NCBI RefSeq assembly: GCF_949628215.1
Contig: NC_134277.1
Span: forward strand, 54,074,918 to 54,138,917
DNA: 64,000 nucleotides
Source of the DNA: Phalacrocorax aristotelis
Taxonomy: Eukaryota; Chordata; Aves; Suliformes; Phalacrocoracidae
Direction: 5' to 3'
Positions within the stretch are counted from its first letter, which is position 1; the number at the start of each line of letters is the position of its first letter. Shown in pieces: positions 1 to 9,066 of this stretch. The position numbers and the translations under genes are program-made. Below the pieces are notes generated by a model, which did not search any database, had not been told where the DNA came from, and saw nothing but the letters and a program-made list of their open reading frames with translations.

Positions 1-427
1 CCCAGCGTCCTTTTAACGCACGACAGCCAGTTGGCAAATGAGTCAAAATCAGCAGGCTGACTGTCAAACGGAATCGAATTAGAAACCCCTTTATGGCCCT
101 AGCGCTGATTAGCCCGTATTGTGTCATGCTGGAACCACTTCTCAAAATCTAATGGCTCCTCACTTTGCGCTAGATATCGATTCAGCGTTTCCCTCCGTAC
201 CCCAGAGAGCAGGAAAATGCAACCCTCGAGGGGGAGCGGGGAAAAAGGCGGGGGGGGGGGGGGGGGGAGAGATAAGGAAGGAGGGGGGTGCATAGTTCCT
301 GCGTTCACCTGCCCCAAACCTCGCGGTTACACCTACAGCTGCCCGCCCCTCCCGCGGCGGCGGCAGGTGGGCACCGCGCAGCCTGCGCGCCCGTTGCGCG
401 CCCCCCGCCCCGCCCGCGCCCCCGTAC
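1..427 (-). other. Start of intron 1 of the signal-peptide gene
   Basis: On the minus strand, sequence from 427 down to the window edge follows the GTACGG donor and should be intron 1. Its first ~230 bases (427 to about 200) are still CpG-rich and include a G18 run on the plus strand (C18 in the sense of the gene). From about 190 to 1 the composition falls to ordinary AT-rich DNA. No acceptor followed by a recognisable second exon is visible before the edge. Confidence 0.6.
250..267 (+). repeat. Run of 18 G, potential G-quadruplex, just inside intron 1
   Basis: Eighteen consecutive G bases lie on the plus strand, preceded by GGC, about 160 bases downstream of the splice donor in the direction of the minus-strand gene. 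The run is long enough to fold as a G-quadruplex on the non-sense strand, or to form an i-motif or R-loop partner on the other. Exact length is uncertain because long G runs are prone to slippage and sequencing error. Confidence 0.8.
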
Positions 428-542
428 CTGTGAGCAGGGAGGAGGCCGGCGCCCCGGGCAGGCAGAGGGCGCCCAGGAGGACGGCGGCGGCGGCCGGGAC
501 GAGGCGCGGAGCCGCCGGCCAGCCCCTGCCGAACCGGGGCAT
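428..542 (-). CDS. First coding exon (signal peptide) of an unidentified secreted or membrane protein; partial gene
   Basis: On the minus strand an ATG at 542-540 has A at -3 (GGGACGATGC), a good initiation context. It opens 38 codons plus one base. The peptide starts MPRFGRGWPAAPRLVP, continues with a hydrophobic core of Ala/Val/Leu (AAAAVLLGALCL) and ends in a small-residue stretch (PGAPASS) suited to signal peptidase cleavage. The frame then meets a good 5' splice site, CTCACAG|GTACGG, with the last exonic base at 428. This leaves a phase-1 intron, which is common after signal-peptide exons of modular extracellular proteins. The frame stays open upstream without a stop to beyond 1181, but that part is GC-rich low complexity and reads as 5'UTR or promoter, so I chose the ATG before the hydrophobic core. 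Later exons lie left of the window. The protein family cannot be told from a leader peptide, so no symbol is given. An alternative is a chance frame in GC-rich DNA, but leader, start context, donor and CpG island agree. Confidence 0.72.
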
Positions 543-1000
543 CGTCCCGGGGGTGCCGCGTCCCGTCGGGGACGCCCGCCCCAGCACCGACCCCCGGCGC
601 CGGGCAGCAGCGGGAGGGGGGCGGGGGGGGTTTGGGAGCAGGACGGGAGACGGCGGCCCGCCGGGGAGTCCCACCCCGCGGCGGCACCGGGGGAGGGGAC
701 TGTGGGTGCGGGGAAAGCAGCTGTCAGCGCCTGCCCCTCGGCCCCGCACCCCCTCTTTCCATCGCCCCCCTCCCCTGCCCGCATCCCTTCTTATACCTTC
801 CTCTCCCCATAGTCCCTCCTCCGCACCCCCCGGCCCCCATGCCTCCCTCCCCCCCGGCGCACACACGCACAGACAGGCTGCCAGCCCCAGACCCCGTTTC
901 CCTGCCGGGAGATGCCCGGCCACTCCCTCCCCGGCCCCGCCGAGCACCGCCCGGGCCGGCCGCGGCGTCGGGGGGCTGCGCCCGCGGCCGCTCGGCGGGT

Positions 1001-1010
1001 GGGGCGGGGG
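1001..1010 (+). promoter_or_regulatory. GC box (Sp1/KLF-type) in the CpG island
   Basis: GGGGCGGGGG matches the core GC-box pattern. It lies about 460 bases upstream of the start codon of the minus-strand gene, a plausible position for a proximal promoter element. Such matches are frequent in CpG islands, so its use is an inference. Confidence 0.4.
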
Positions 1011-1081
1011 GAGAGGGAGACGATCGAGGAGGAGGAAAGAAGAAGAGGAGGAAAAGGTAAAAGAGGAGCAGGAGGGGAGGA
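1011..1081 (+). repeat. Purine-rich (GAGGA/GAAGA) low-complexity tract
   Basis: About 70 bases are almost only A and G on the plus strand (GAGGAGGAGGAAAGAAGAAG and similar), interrupted by one CGATCG. It is polypyrimidine on the minus strand, upstream of the presumed start codon, and may fall in the 5'UTR or promoter. It is capable of triplex DNA. The charged open frames through it are compositional. Confidence 0.75.
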
Positions 1082-1708
1082 AACGTGGATCCTCGGACAG
1101 GTCCGGTACCTGGGCGGAGCGCGGCGGCTGCCTGCGGCGGGCTCGGCCCCGGCCCCGCAGCCCGGCTTGTGGCAGTGCCATGGCTGCTTGCGGGCGGGCT
1201 TTGCCGGCCCTCGGCGAGAGGAGAGGGGGGGAAGGAGGGAAGAGCGGGAGGCAGCCGGGGCGGGGGACACACGGAGGATGCCGCGGCAGGGCTCCGCTCC
1301 CCGGCTGCCCGCCCGGCCGGGGCCGCCGAGATCAGCCCCCGCTGCCCCCTCTCTCGCAGCAGCCGCCGCGCAAACCCCGGCAGCCGGAGCCGGCCGCTTC
1401 CCGGGGACGCTGCCCCCCGAAGGGGCTTCCTCCGGCCCTCCCCGGCCAGCCCCGGGGCCGCCTCTCCCCATCGGGCAGCCCCGGCCCCGCGGGCTTTGGG
1501 GTCCCCCCCGCCCCAGGGGCCGGGGAGCAGCAGGGTGGCGGCTCCCCGAGCCTGACCTGCCGTGTGGGTCCCTCGGTCGGTTGCTCCCCCGCGGGATATA
1601 GCCTTTGCAGCTCCTCCTTAAGACTTTCACTTTGCAGGTCCACGCTTTACTATCCTAGGTATAAACACAAGCAGTATTCGGTATAGGCATCACCAAACCC
1701 GAGCTTTT

Positions 1709-1728
1709 ACACACACACACACACACAC
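1709..1728 (+). repeat. (AC)10 microsatellite
   Basis: About ten uninterrupted AC units occur just outside the CpG island. This is an ordinary dinucleotide microsatellite that may be polymorphic. Confidence 0.9.
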
Positions 1729-4700
1729 GGTCCGGACGGGATGATACTTGCATCGTACAGCAGGAGGTTTTTCTGCAACGGATCTTCCCAAGCCTGTTTT
1801 ACAAGTCGTTTTCCTTCAAACGATGATGTTTCATTTGGGGAAATGGACGCTCTCTGAAATATACTAGTCTGGTGACAAACTGAAAAATGTTTTCAGATTT
1901 AAACACATTCTTATTTTCTTTCTTTGGGGGGCAGGGTAGATTGAAATCGCAACTCAAAAAAGCTTTCAGTAATTGCAAATGAGGTGCGCGGCAGGCTGGT
2001 ACATACAGGACCGCTTTAAATACATTTCACTTCCCAGTAAGATGCAAGACAATTAGATTTGCATGTTCATTTTAAGAATAAAACCCAAGACCTCTGAAAG
2101 CCAGCATCTTTGCTCTAAAAAGTAAGAAACGAACACCTCATTTCTGACACAATTTGTCACCTAGCTTTAGCGTGGGAAGCAAAAGCCCTAAAATAGCTAA
2201 AATTGCATCGATGATAGGGACTATGGAAAACTGATACTGGTGAACTTGCAGAGATCACTAGCAAACCCATTTCTATGGGAAAAGAAAGCCTCCTCTTATC
2301 TCCCAACCTCAATCTGTACAGGTTGAAGCTGCACAGGCAAATACAATAACTTAGATGCATTAAAAGGGCTTTATATTCCCTAAAAATACAAGTGGGATAC
2401 AAAATTTGCTCTACACTGTGTGGCATACATAACAAACTCAGTACATAAATAGAATGTGGGTAACCTGGGTATATTTTTTCTGGGAAACACCATCTTCACA
2501 ATTCCCTGCATTTTAAACATAGAGGAGCCTGTAGAGGTACATATTATTATGCACTACTCCAGAAGAGATTTTCACATGTCCAAATGTTTTTTTTCCATTG
2601 GAAAGATGTACTGAATCTTTTGGCAAACTGGGTTTTCTTACTTCTCTGTCTGTAATCAGTGGCTATGTTTCCCTTTTCTAATTCCAGGGCAGCCACAGCC
2701 CTTCTAAAGCAACAGCCGTAGGGGGGAAAAAAAAATCTATCCTAATAATTTCTCAGCTGACAACTACCACAGGAGAGTACTTATATCATTGTGTGCATCG
2801 AATCTGCTCTTCATGATGGTCTAAAGTTTATTAAATATTAACATCACCCGGTGTGAGAAACATACAAATCACAATGAGGGCATCAAATAGCAATTCAGAC
2901 ATCCAAACAACAGCAGGGAACTTGCTAAAATACTCTGAAAATGCCAAAAGTTTCATCTCCTTTATAAAATGAAGACAAGAGGTGACAAGCAACTGAACTT
3001 CACACTCAATCCCTGCCACAACTCATTCAGTTAATAAGAACACGTAATGAAATCATACTTAAAGCAGGACAGTTACGGACCAATACACACAGATTTTTTA
3101 CAGTTTTACTTTTCCCGTAGGAAAAAATAATTAAAAAAATTAAGTGTGATCATCACTAAAGCACCTTCAAAACACTGCTTAGGCCTAAAACTTACCTCTG
3201 AAGCAACACCTGTGGGATGCAAATATTGTCCATGGAGTGAGCTCATTGGGTCCGTGCCTCTCTCGTAGTAGTACCAGTGGTGGGGTGAGGAATTTGCCTG
3301 ACTTCGTTGCTTGAAACACCTGCTGAAAAGGGACTCTCAGCCTCCCCGTACCATGCCTACACCACACTTCACAGACTCTTAGCTGCTTAGTAAAGGAGTC
3401 TGCTGAGGATTTGTGCTGCCTCTGAGCCTCCCGATGCCCTGGTTCCCTATCTCCTGTCTCATCGGGAAAGAAGGGAGATGCTCATTGTTAGAAGCAACCT
3501 CTATTTCTTCCTGATATTGATAATGGTGACATGTCATGGAGGAAGATCACTCTCTCTTTTAAATCTCTCATGAAGTAAAACCCAGCCTGGGAGGGAAATA
3601 TATCATCTTAATCCTCCCACCTCAGTTTCACCCATCCAGTGCTAGAGGTATAGGGCTTATCTCAGCTTTTTACCTCTCCCTTACCCTATCTCCCAAGCCT
3701 ACCTTATCCTTTCTGGTTGCAATGCTGCATTACATACATACAGTTTCAAGGTTTTTCTCTCCCCCTTTTGCATCCCTGTTTGAAGAGGTACTAAATTTTC
3801 CAAGCAACATTCAAGGCTGTGGTCATTTTAGCAAAATCAGAGGGTCACACTGAAAACCATGTCCTGCTATCGGATATGCACAGAGACTTTGCTGTATGCC
3901 AGCAGATAGACCAGAAGTCATGTCATCAAAACCCTTACCTCTTTTGTATAAGTGTTACATGTTATCAGCTGTTATTGAAAGGATACGTTCATTAGTTCTG
4001 TTTATTGGTCAGCCTGGGCTCACCCAGCTTGATGGAGCGGTAGCTGTTCACAAATACCACTTTGTATGTAATTCAGCCCCTTCTGCAGTGATGCTTTCCC
4101 AGTGGTCAGCCATAAAACAACACCAGCCATTAGCTGGTCAGAATAAAGGTTCAACTCAGCACCCACCCAAAAAGGAAAAAAAAAAAAGCGCTTTATGGTT
4201 AACAAGAGTAACAGTGAAGAAGACAGTGTTCACATTCACATCTTTCTTCGTGATTATCTGTTTTACTGGTAAGTCAAGATTGCCAGAAGGCCCATTCTTC
4301 ATAGGCTAGAGAATTCTTCCAGAAGTGGAGGAAGGCACTGAATCACTAGAATTAGCATGTATTTCATTTTGTTTGGGAAATTCACTCTTCTAGGTCTTGG
4401 GTATAGGTCTTCCTAAGGGTCCCTTACCACACAAGGAAGCGTGCAATAAACATGCTACATAGGAACACGTATACGTTGGGCACTGGCAGCGTCCCTGCTT
4501 TTATTCCTTTTATGTTGCTACTCATTATTTTAACACAGTTTCTTTGTATTTATAAGACTTCTCAAAATAAAGAAAATACACCTCTGATAAACACTGTATT
4601 GAAGGTTGTGTAACTGGCACATCTCACTGTTTTTTGTAAATGACTATGCATTTACAAGGCACTGAAGGTGGTCTGCATATCAGACTGAGCTTACACATTT

Positions 4701-6299
4701 CTATTGTTAACATTTTACTAAAGAACTCTTGATCCAAAAAACTTACACAATCAAAAAGAAGGTCATGCACATTTGCTGTAGTTGGAGGTGTGGGTCTAAT
4801 AAGCTTCAACCCTTCAGATTCTTGTGGAGAGACCTGCAATTTGGGAAAGTATTTTATTGTCATGGTGCATCAGCACACAGCAGTCAGGAAGCTCTGTAGG
4901 AACTCGTGGAATCATGACAGAGACATTGCACTTCCATGCAGGAGAGTAGACGGGAGTTACTCTACTCTTCTTCCATCGGTGGCTGGTCAGGTCTTTGCGG
5001 TTCAGTCACACTAAGCTGGGCTGCAGCCTTTCCAGTGCTTACACATGTTCATTCATTTCTGTGCTTAATCATGTTTTAAAGCTAAGAGTATCTACCAGCG
5101 CTAACAAACAGTATTTCCTGCATGGCCACTTTTCCTCCAGGAGATGATGTTAATAGACCTTGAGACTGGCCTAAGTATATCAAAGAGGTGCTGCTGACAA
5201 AGCTCCCCTATTGCAAAATATTCAAAAAACCTAAATGGATGTAAATGAGGCCTGGAGACCACACTAAGAGGTTTTAAAACTGTAACAAGATTAAAAATGG
5301 CATATGGTCAAAGTCCTTAAATAAAAGGAAAGTACAAGAAAGTATCTAAAAGTTACAGTGAGACTTACTTGAACAAATGTTTATAAGTTTTATCAAACAA
5401 CTCATCATTTTGACAGTTTTCCATAAACCCCTGGAACACGCAAACCATTTAATTTATTTGTGGCATGATAAAGATAATGAGTAACATTTTAAAAGTTTAT
5501 TAACATAGAATGTCCTGGCACGGTCAAACTTGCATCCTTCTATTGTTTAAATTATATTTTCTAAGAACTCGAAAAAGTTAGCCTTACAAAAGGGAGTTTC
5601 TGATTGCAGAAGTCTTCAAAATGATCCTCAACTGTATTCGTACAAACGCAAACCAAACAAACAGAGCATAAACTAAGCTGGATCCAAACGCCACCCATAG
5701 TACCTCAAACTGAAAAATACTTGTACGCAGCAGCAAACTTTGCTCCAATACGGAGACATTAGGCTGCTGTATTACTCCATATCAAATATGCTAAGGCAAC
5801 AAAAAAAAAAAAGGCAAATTATGACAGAAATGCTGATGTCGTCTTAACTATGGGATTCCCAGCAGAGGTTATTCAAGAGGCCATAGGCCAAGCAAACAGA
5901 GCAAAGCTGCATATGCTTGTACTCCTTTTTGTTGCTTCGCTGGTGTAAATAATTCATCTTCCAGAGATAATAAAAATTATTTTGAAAATTATTTTGTGCA
6001 AGTTATGTGTTTTTGTGTTAGGTTTACCCTTGAACATCTGCTGTGTCTGATAAAGGATAAGAGCTAATGAAATCACATAAAGAGTGACATACGCGAGGCA
6101 CGTCTTTGTTTTCAATTTGTGAGACAAACCATAACCTGCGTTTTGCCTGGCTGCTACACTAGCTAATAAATGCAACAAACAAGGAGTACTTGAGAAACAT
6201 TTTGTAAAATGTTACAAAATGGAAGATTGATGAGTGCAGATGAGGGTGGATCCTCTCCGTACTACAGAGAGCCACTCTGGATGCGCGATAACTCTTGAT

Positions 6300-6362
6300 C
6301 CTACCCTCCGGCCCCCTCAAAAAAACCCAACAAACCCCAAACCAAAACCACAAAAAACCAAG
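6300..6362 (+). repeat. C/A-rich low-complexity tract
   Basis: The plus strand is almost pure C and A over about 60 bases (runs such as CAAAAAAACCCAACAAACCCC), with very few T or G. It gives rise to two overlapping short plus-strand frames that have no other support. Confidence 0.7.
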
Positions 6363-7194
6363 CTTGACAGAAGATTTTCCCTCCAGCCAGGATCCAGTTC
6401 AAAAGCAGCTGCCTCTACCAAGCACAGAAGCGCAAAGGCTCGCATTTTCACTAAAAGACAAGTTTTCAATGGCAGGCATCCTGTAAGACCATTGCTTCAC
6501 CTACGGAGACTCTAGCCCGTGAGTTCATTCCTCCTGCTGCTGGTCTTGTTTCACAGCAGAATTTCTCCCAGGACTTCTTCTGAATGACAACTGAAGGCTT
6601 AAAAACTCAGAGGGTGAGGTTTGGTGAATGAAATACAGCAAGTCGGAGCCTCCTCTCCTTCACATGGGTGCCCTCATTCACACCCAAGCGCGCGAGAGGA
6701 GACTAAGGGCCATTAATTTTAAGTCATCTGTAATAAAAAGTTACAGCTTGTCGACAATGGTAGGTGGAAAAGACAAGCTGCCGTGTGGTGCCGCTGCTGG
6801 CAGGTGGCAGTGTTGGGAGACCAGAGCCCTGCAGCCGGCAGCCACAGAGCTGGGACGAGCTGGAGCTGCTTCCACAATTAACCTGAACCGCAGATCTGGT
6901 GATAGCAATTTAGCCCATGTGTGCTAATGCCTTGCTCCTACACGAGCGAAACGCTCTCTTGGTTTGTTCTCAGAATGTACTTTTTCTTTTCTCTCATCTG
7001 GCTTCGGCTGTACAGGACACTCGCTTTTACCATACCTGCAATTAGTACAGCACACTTTGTTTTATCTAGAAAAAAACCAGACAGATTTCAAGGAACTCCT
7101 ATTTGTTGTTATTTTCCAGATACAAACCTTAAGCAATGTAAGAGTTACCTTTCCACTCACCTTCTCCCCAGTGTTTTGGGTGTTTGGTTTTTTG

Positions 7195-7249
7195 TTGTTG
7201 TTAGTTTTCTGGGGGGGTGTTTTTTGTTCTTTTTTTTTAAAAAAAAACC
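7195..7249. repeat. T-rich tract joined to an A-tract (TTTTTTTTAAAAAAAAA)
   Basis: A T- and G-rich stretch ends in eight or more T followed directly by nine A. The T-to-A junction is self-complementary and could form a small hairpin. There is no associated element. It may be the remains of a poly-A/poly-T tail, but no source repeat is recognisable. Confidence 0.6.
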
Positions 7250-7618
7250 CCACATTAAAAAATCTACAACATTACAGCTGGAATAGGTAAGAAATCCTCC
7301 TATTATTTCTTCTTGGCTTCTGATTTAAACGAAGCACACTCAATTAGCATTAATACCTGATCTGTCCTACTGACTGACAGTACCACACATATAAAGAGCA
7401 ATGAACTGAGAACCACAAGCAGTCTTTTTAGCTGCAGCCGTCAGGATATGTTCAGCTACTATATATGAGCAGGGTAATCCCGCACTGATTTGTTGAAACT
7501 TCTGCTAGTTATGCAGTTTCATAATGAGTAATAGAGCCATTATTAAAGAATCAATGCTGTAAGATTTCATAGTTATACTCAACTGCCCACAATCTGACTA
7601 ATTAAACCCTGGATATTA

Positions 7619-9066
7619 CAGAATCACAGAATCACCATTTGGTAGGGGTTGGAAGGGACCTCTGGAGATCATCTTGTCCAACACCCCTGATTGAGCAGGC
7701 ACACCTAGAGCAGGGGGCACAGGAACCAAACCAGGTGGGTTTTGAATGTCTCCAGGGAAGGAGAGTCCACAACCTCCATGGGCAGCCTGTGCCCCTGCTC
7801 TGGCACCCTCACAAGAAAGAAGTTCTTTCTCATGTTGAGATAGAATTTCCTATGTTCCAACTTGTGCCCATTGCCCCTTGTCCTGTCCTTGGGCACTATT
7901 GAAAAAAGCCTAGTCCCATCGTCCTGACACCCACCCTTTAGAAATTTATAGGTATTGATGAGATCCCCCCTCAGTCTTCTCCAGGCTGAACAAACCCAAG
8001 TCTCTCAGCCTTTCCTCATAAGGGAGATGCTCCAGCCCCCTGATCATCTTGGTAGCTCTCTGCTGGACTTTCTCAAGCAGTTCCCTGTCCTTCTTAAACT
8101 GGGGGGCCCAAAACAGGACACTGTACTCCAAATGTGGCCTCATCAGGGTGGAGTAGAGGAGGAGGATAACCTCCCTGGACCCACTGGCCACACTCCTTTT
8201 AATGCACCCCAGGATATCATTGGCCTTCTTGGCCACAAGGGCGTGTTGCTGGCTCAGGGTCAACTTGTCCACCAGCACTCCCAGGTCCTTCTCAGTGGAG
8301 CTGCTTTCCAGCAAGTCAGTCCCCAACATGTACCGGTGCATGGGGTTGTTCCTCCCCAGGCGCAGGACCTTGCTCTTGTTAAATTTCATGAGGTTCCCCT
8401 CGGCCCAGCTCTCCAGCCTGTCCAGGTCTTGCTGGATGGCAGCACAGCCTTCTGGTGTATCAGCCACTCCTCCCAGCTTGGCATCATCAATGAACTTGGC
8501 TGAGGTTGCACTCTGTCCCATCATCCAGGTCATGGGTGTATATGCTGAACAGGAGTGGATCCAGCACAGACCCCTGGGGAACATCACTAGTGACAGGCCT
8601 CCATCCAGACTCTGCTCCTTTGATGACCCTGTGAGTTCTGTTGTTGAGCCAGTTTTCTGTCCACCTTACTGTGCACTCATCTAACCCACACTTCCTTAGC
8701 TTGCCTATGAGGATACTATGGGAGACAGTGTCGAATGCCCTGCTGAAGTCAAGATAGACAACATCCACTGTTCTCCCCTCATTGACCCAGCCAGTCACGC
8801 CACCATAGAATGCTATCAGGTTGGTCAAGCATGATCTTCCCTTGGTGAATCCATGTTGACTGCTTCTGATAACCTTCTTGTCCTCTACATGCCTGGAGAT
8901 GACCTCCAGGACAAACTGCTCCATCACCTTTCCACGGATGGAGGTGAGGCTGACTGGCCTATAGTTTCCCAGGTCCTCCGTCTTGCCCTTTTTGAAGACT
9001 GGAATGACATTTGCTGTCCTCCAGTCCTTGGGCACCTCTCCTGTCCTCCACAACCTTTCAAAGGTC
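7619..9066 (-). mobile_element. CR1 LINE, 5'-truncated, with decayed reverse transcriptase and intact-looking 3' end
   Basis: The element lies on the minus strand. Its 3' end is at the low coordinate and carries the CR1 hallmark: two tandem ATTCTGTG-type octamers preceded by the conserved tail motif that reads on the plus strand as GGAAGGGACCTCTGGAGATC. The coding part translates to typical CR1 reverse transcriptase with [24 protein letters not shown] and the C-terminal block [13 protein letters not shown] followed by [20 protein letters not shown]. About 1.45 kb remains of an element normally about 4.5 kb long. The 5' end breaks near 9066, inside the N-terminal part of the reverse transcriptase, as expected for target-primed insertion with incomplete reverse transcription. 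No clear target-site duplication is visible, which is usual for CR1. The copy is dead (see the reading-frame entry). Confidence 0.95.
7946..9066 (-). pseudogene. CR1 ORF2 reverse-transcriptase fragment with a frameshift
   Basis: This is the decayed coding part of the CR1 copy. The first block (about 9066-8500) holds reverse-transcriptase motif A as LDFSRAFD and the [10 protein letters not shown] block, where the usual glycine is replaced by aspartate. Around 8496-8503 the frame breaks: the minus strand reads CTCAGCCAAGTT where an uninterrupted frame would need one base fewer. This splits the protein just before the catalytic motif. The second block (about 8500-7946) resumes with [10 protein letters not shown]. 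The usual FADD has become FIDD, with both aspartates kept. The remainder runs through the thumb region to [12 protein letters not shown]. The upstream endonuclease domain is absent because of 5' truncation. Neither block can give an active enzyme. Confidence 0.9.

Larger units (their letters stand above)
200..1640. promoter_or_regulatory. CpG island containing the presumed promoter and 5'UTR of the minus-strand gene
   Basis: About 1.4 kb is very GC-rich with dense CpG, in sharp contrast to the AT-rich DNA on both sides. It surrounds the signal-peptide exon at 428-542. The stretch from 543 to about 1640 should hold the 5'UTR and core promoter of a minus-strand gene. There is no convincing TATA box at a suitable place; the AT-containing motifs near 1590-1675 are at the island edge. 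This fits a dispersed CpG-type promoter with several start sites. The exact start site cannot be read from sequence. Long open frames run through the island in all frames on both strands because GC-rich DNA has few stop codons, and I do not regard them as genes. Confidence 0.85.
1740..7618. other. Non-coding flank upstream of the CpG-island gene; no gene seen
   Basis: This is 5.9 kb of AT-rich, apparently single-copy DNA. Open frames are short, and none shows a recognisable domain or a convincing exon bounded by splice sites. Features visible inside include an octamer ATTTGCAT at 2057-2064, a C/A-rich low-complexity stretch at about 6300-6362, and a T-tract running into an A-tract at 7195-7249. 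The octamer is a possible POU-factor site, but a chance match is likely in this much sequence. Confidence 0.6.

Noticed and set aside
1590..1680. TATA-like strings at the right edge of the CpG island (minus GGCTATATCC and TGTTTATACC)
   Set aside because: They are more than 1 kb from the start codon and at the island border. Nothing shows a start site 25-30 bases downstream.
121..1686. A 521-codon plus-strand open frame across the CpG island
   Set aside because: Its composition is that of GC-rich DNA (Pro, Arg, Gly, Ala runs, poly-Gly from the G18 run). It has no domain, and it overlaps a better-supported minus-strand signal-peptide exon and many equally open frames.
3185..3367. Possible untranslated upstream exon on the minus strand ending at a strong donor (CAGAG|GTAAGT, last exonic base 3196)
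   Set aside because: The donor matches consensus, but similar donors occur by chance elsewhere in the window (for example GAG|GTAAGT near 24305 on the plus strand). No start site or acceptor supports an exon. RNA-seq could revive it.
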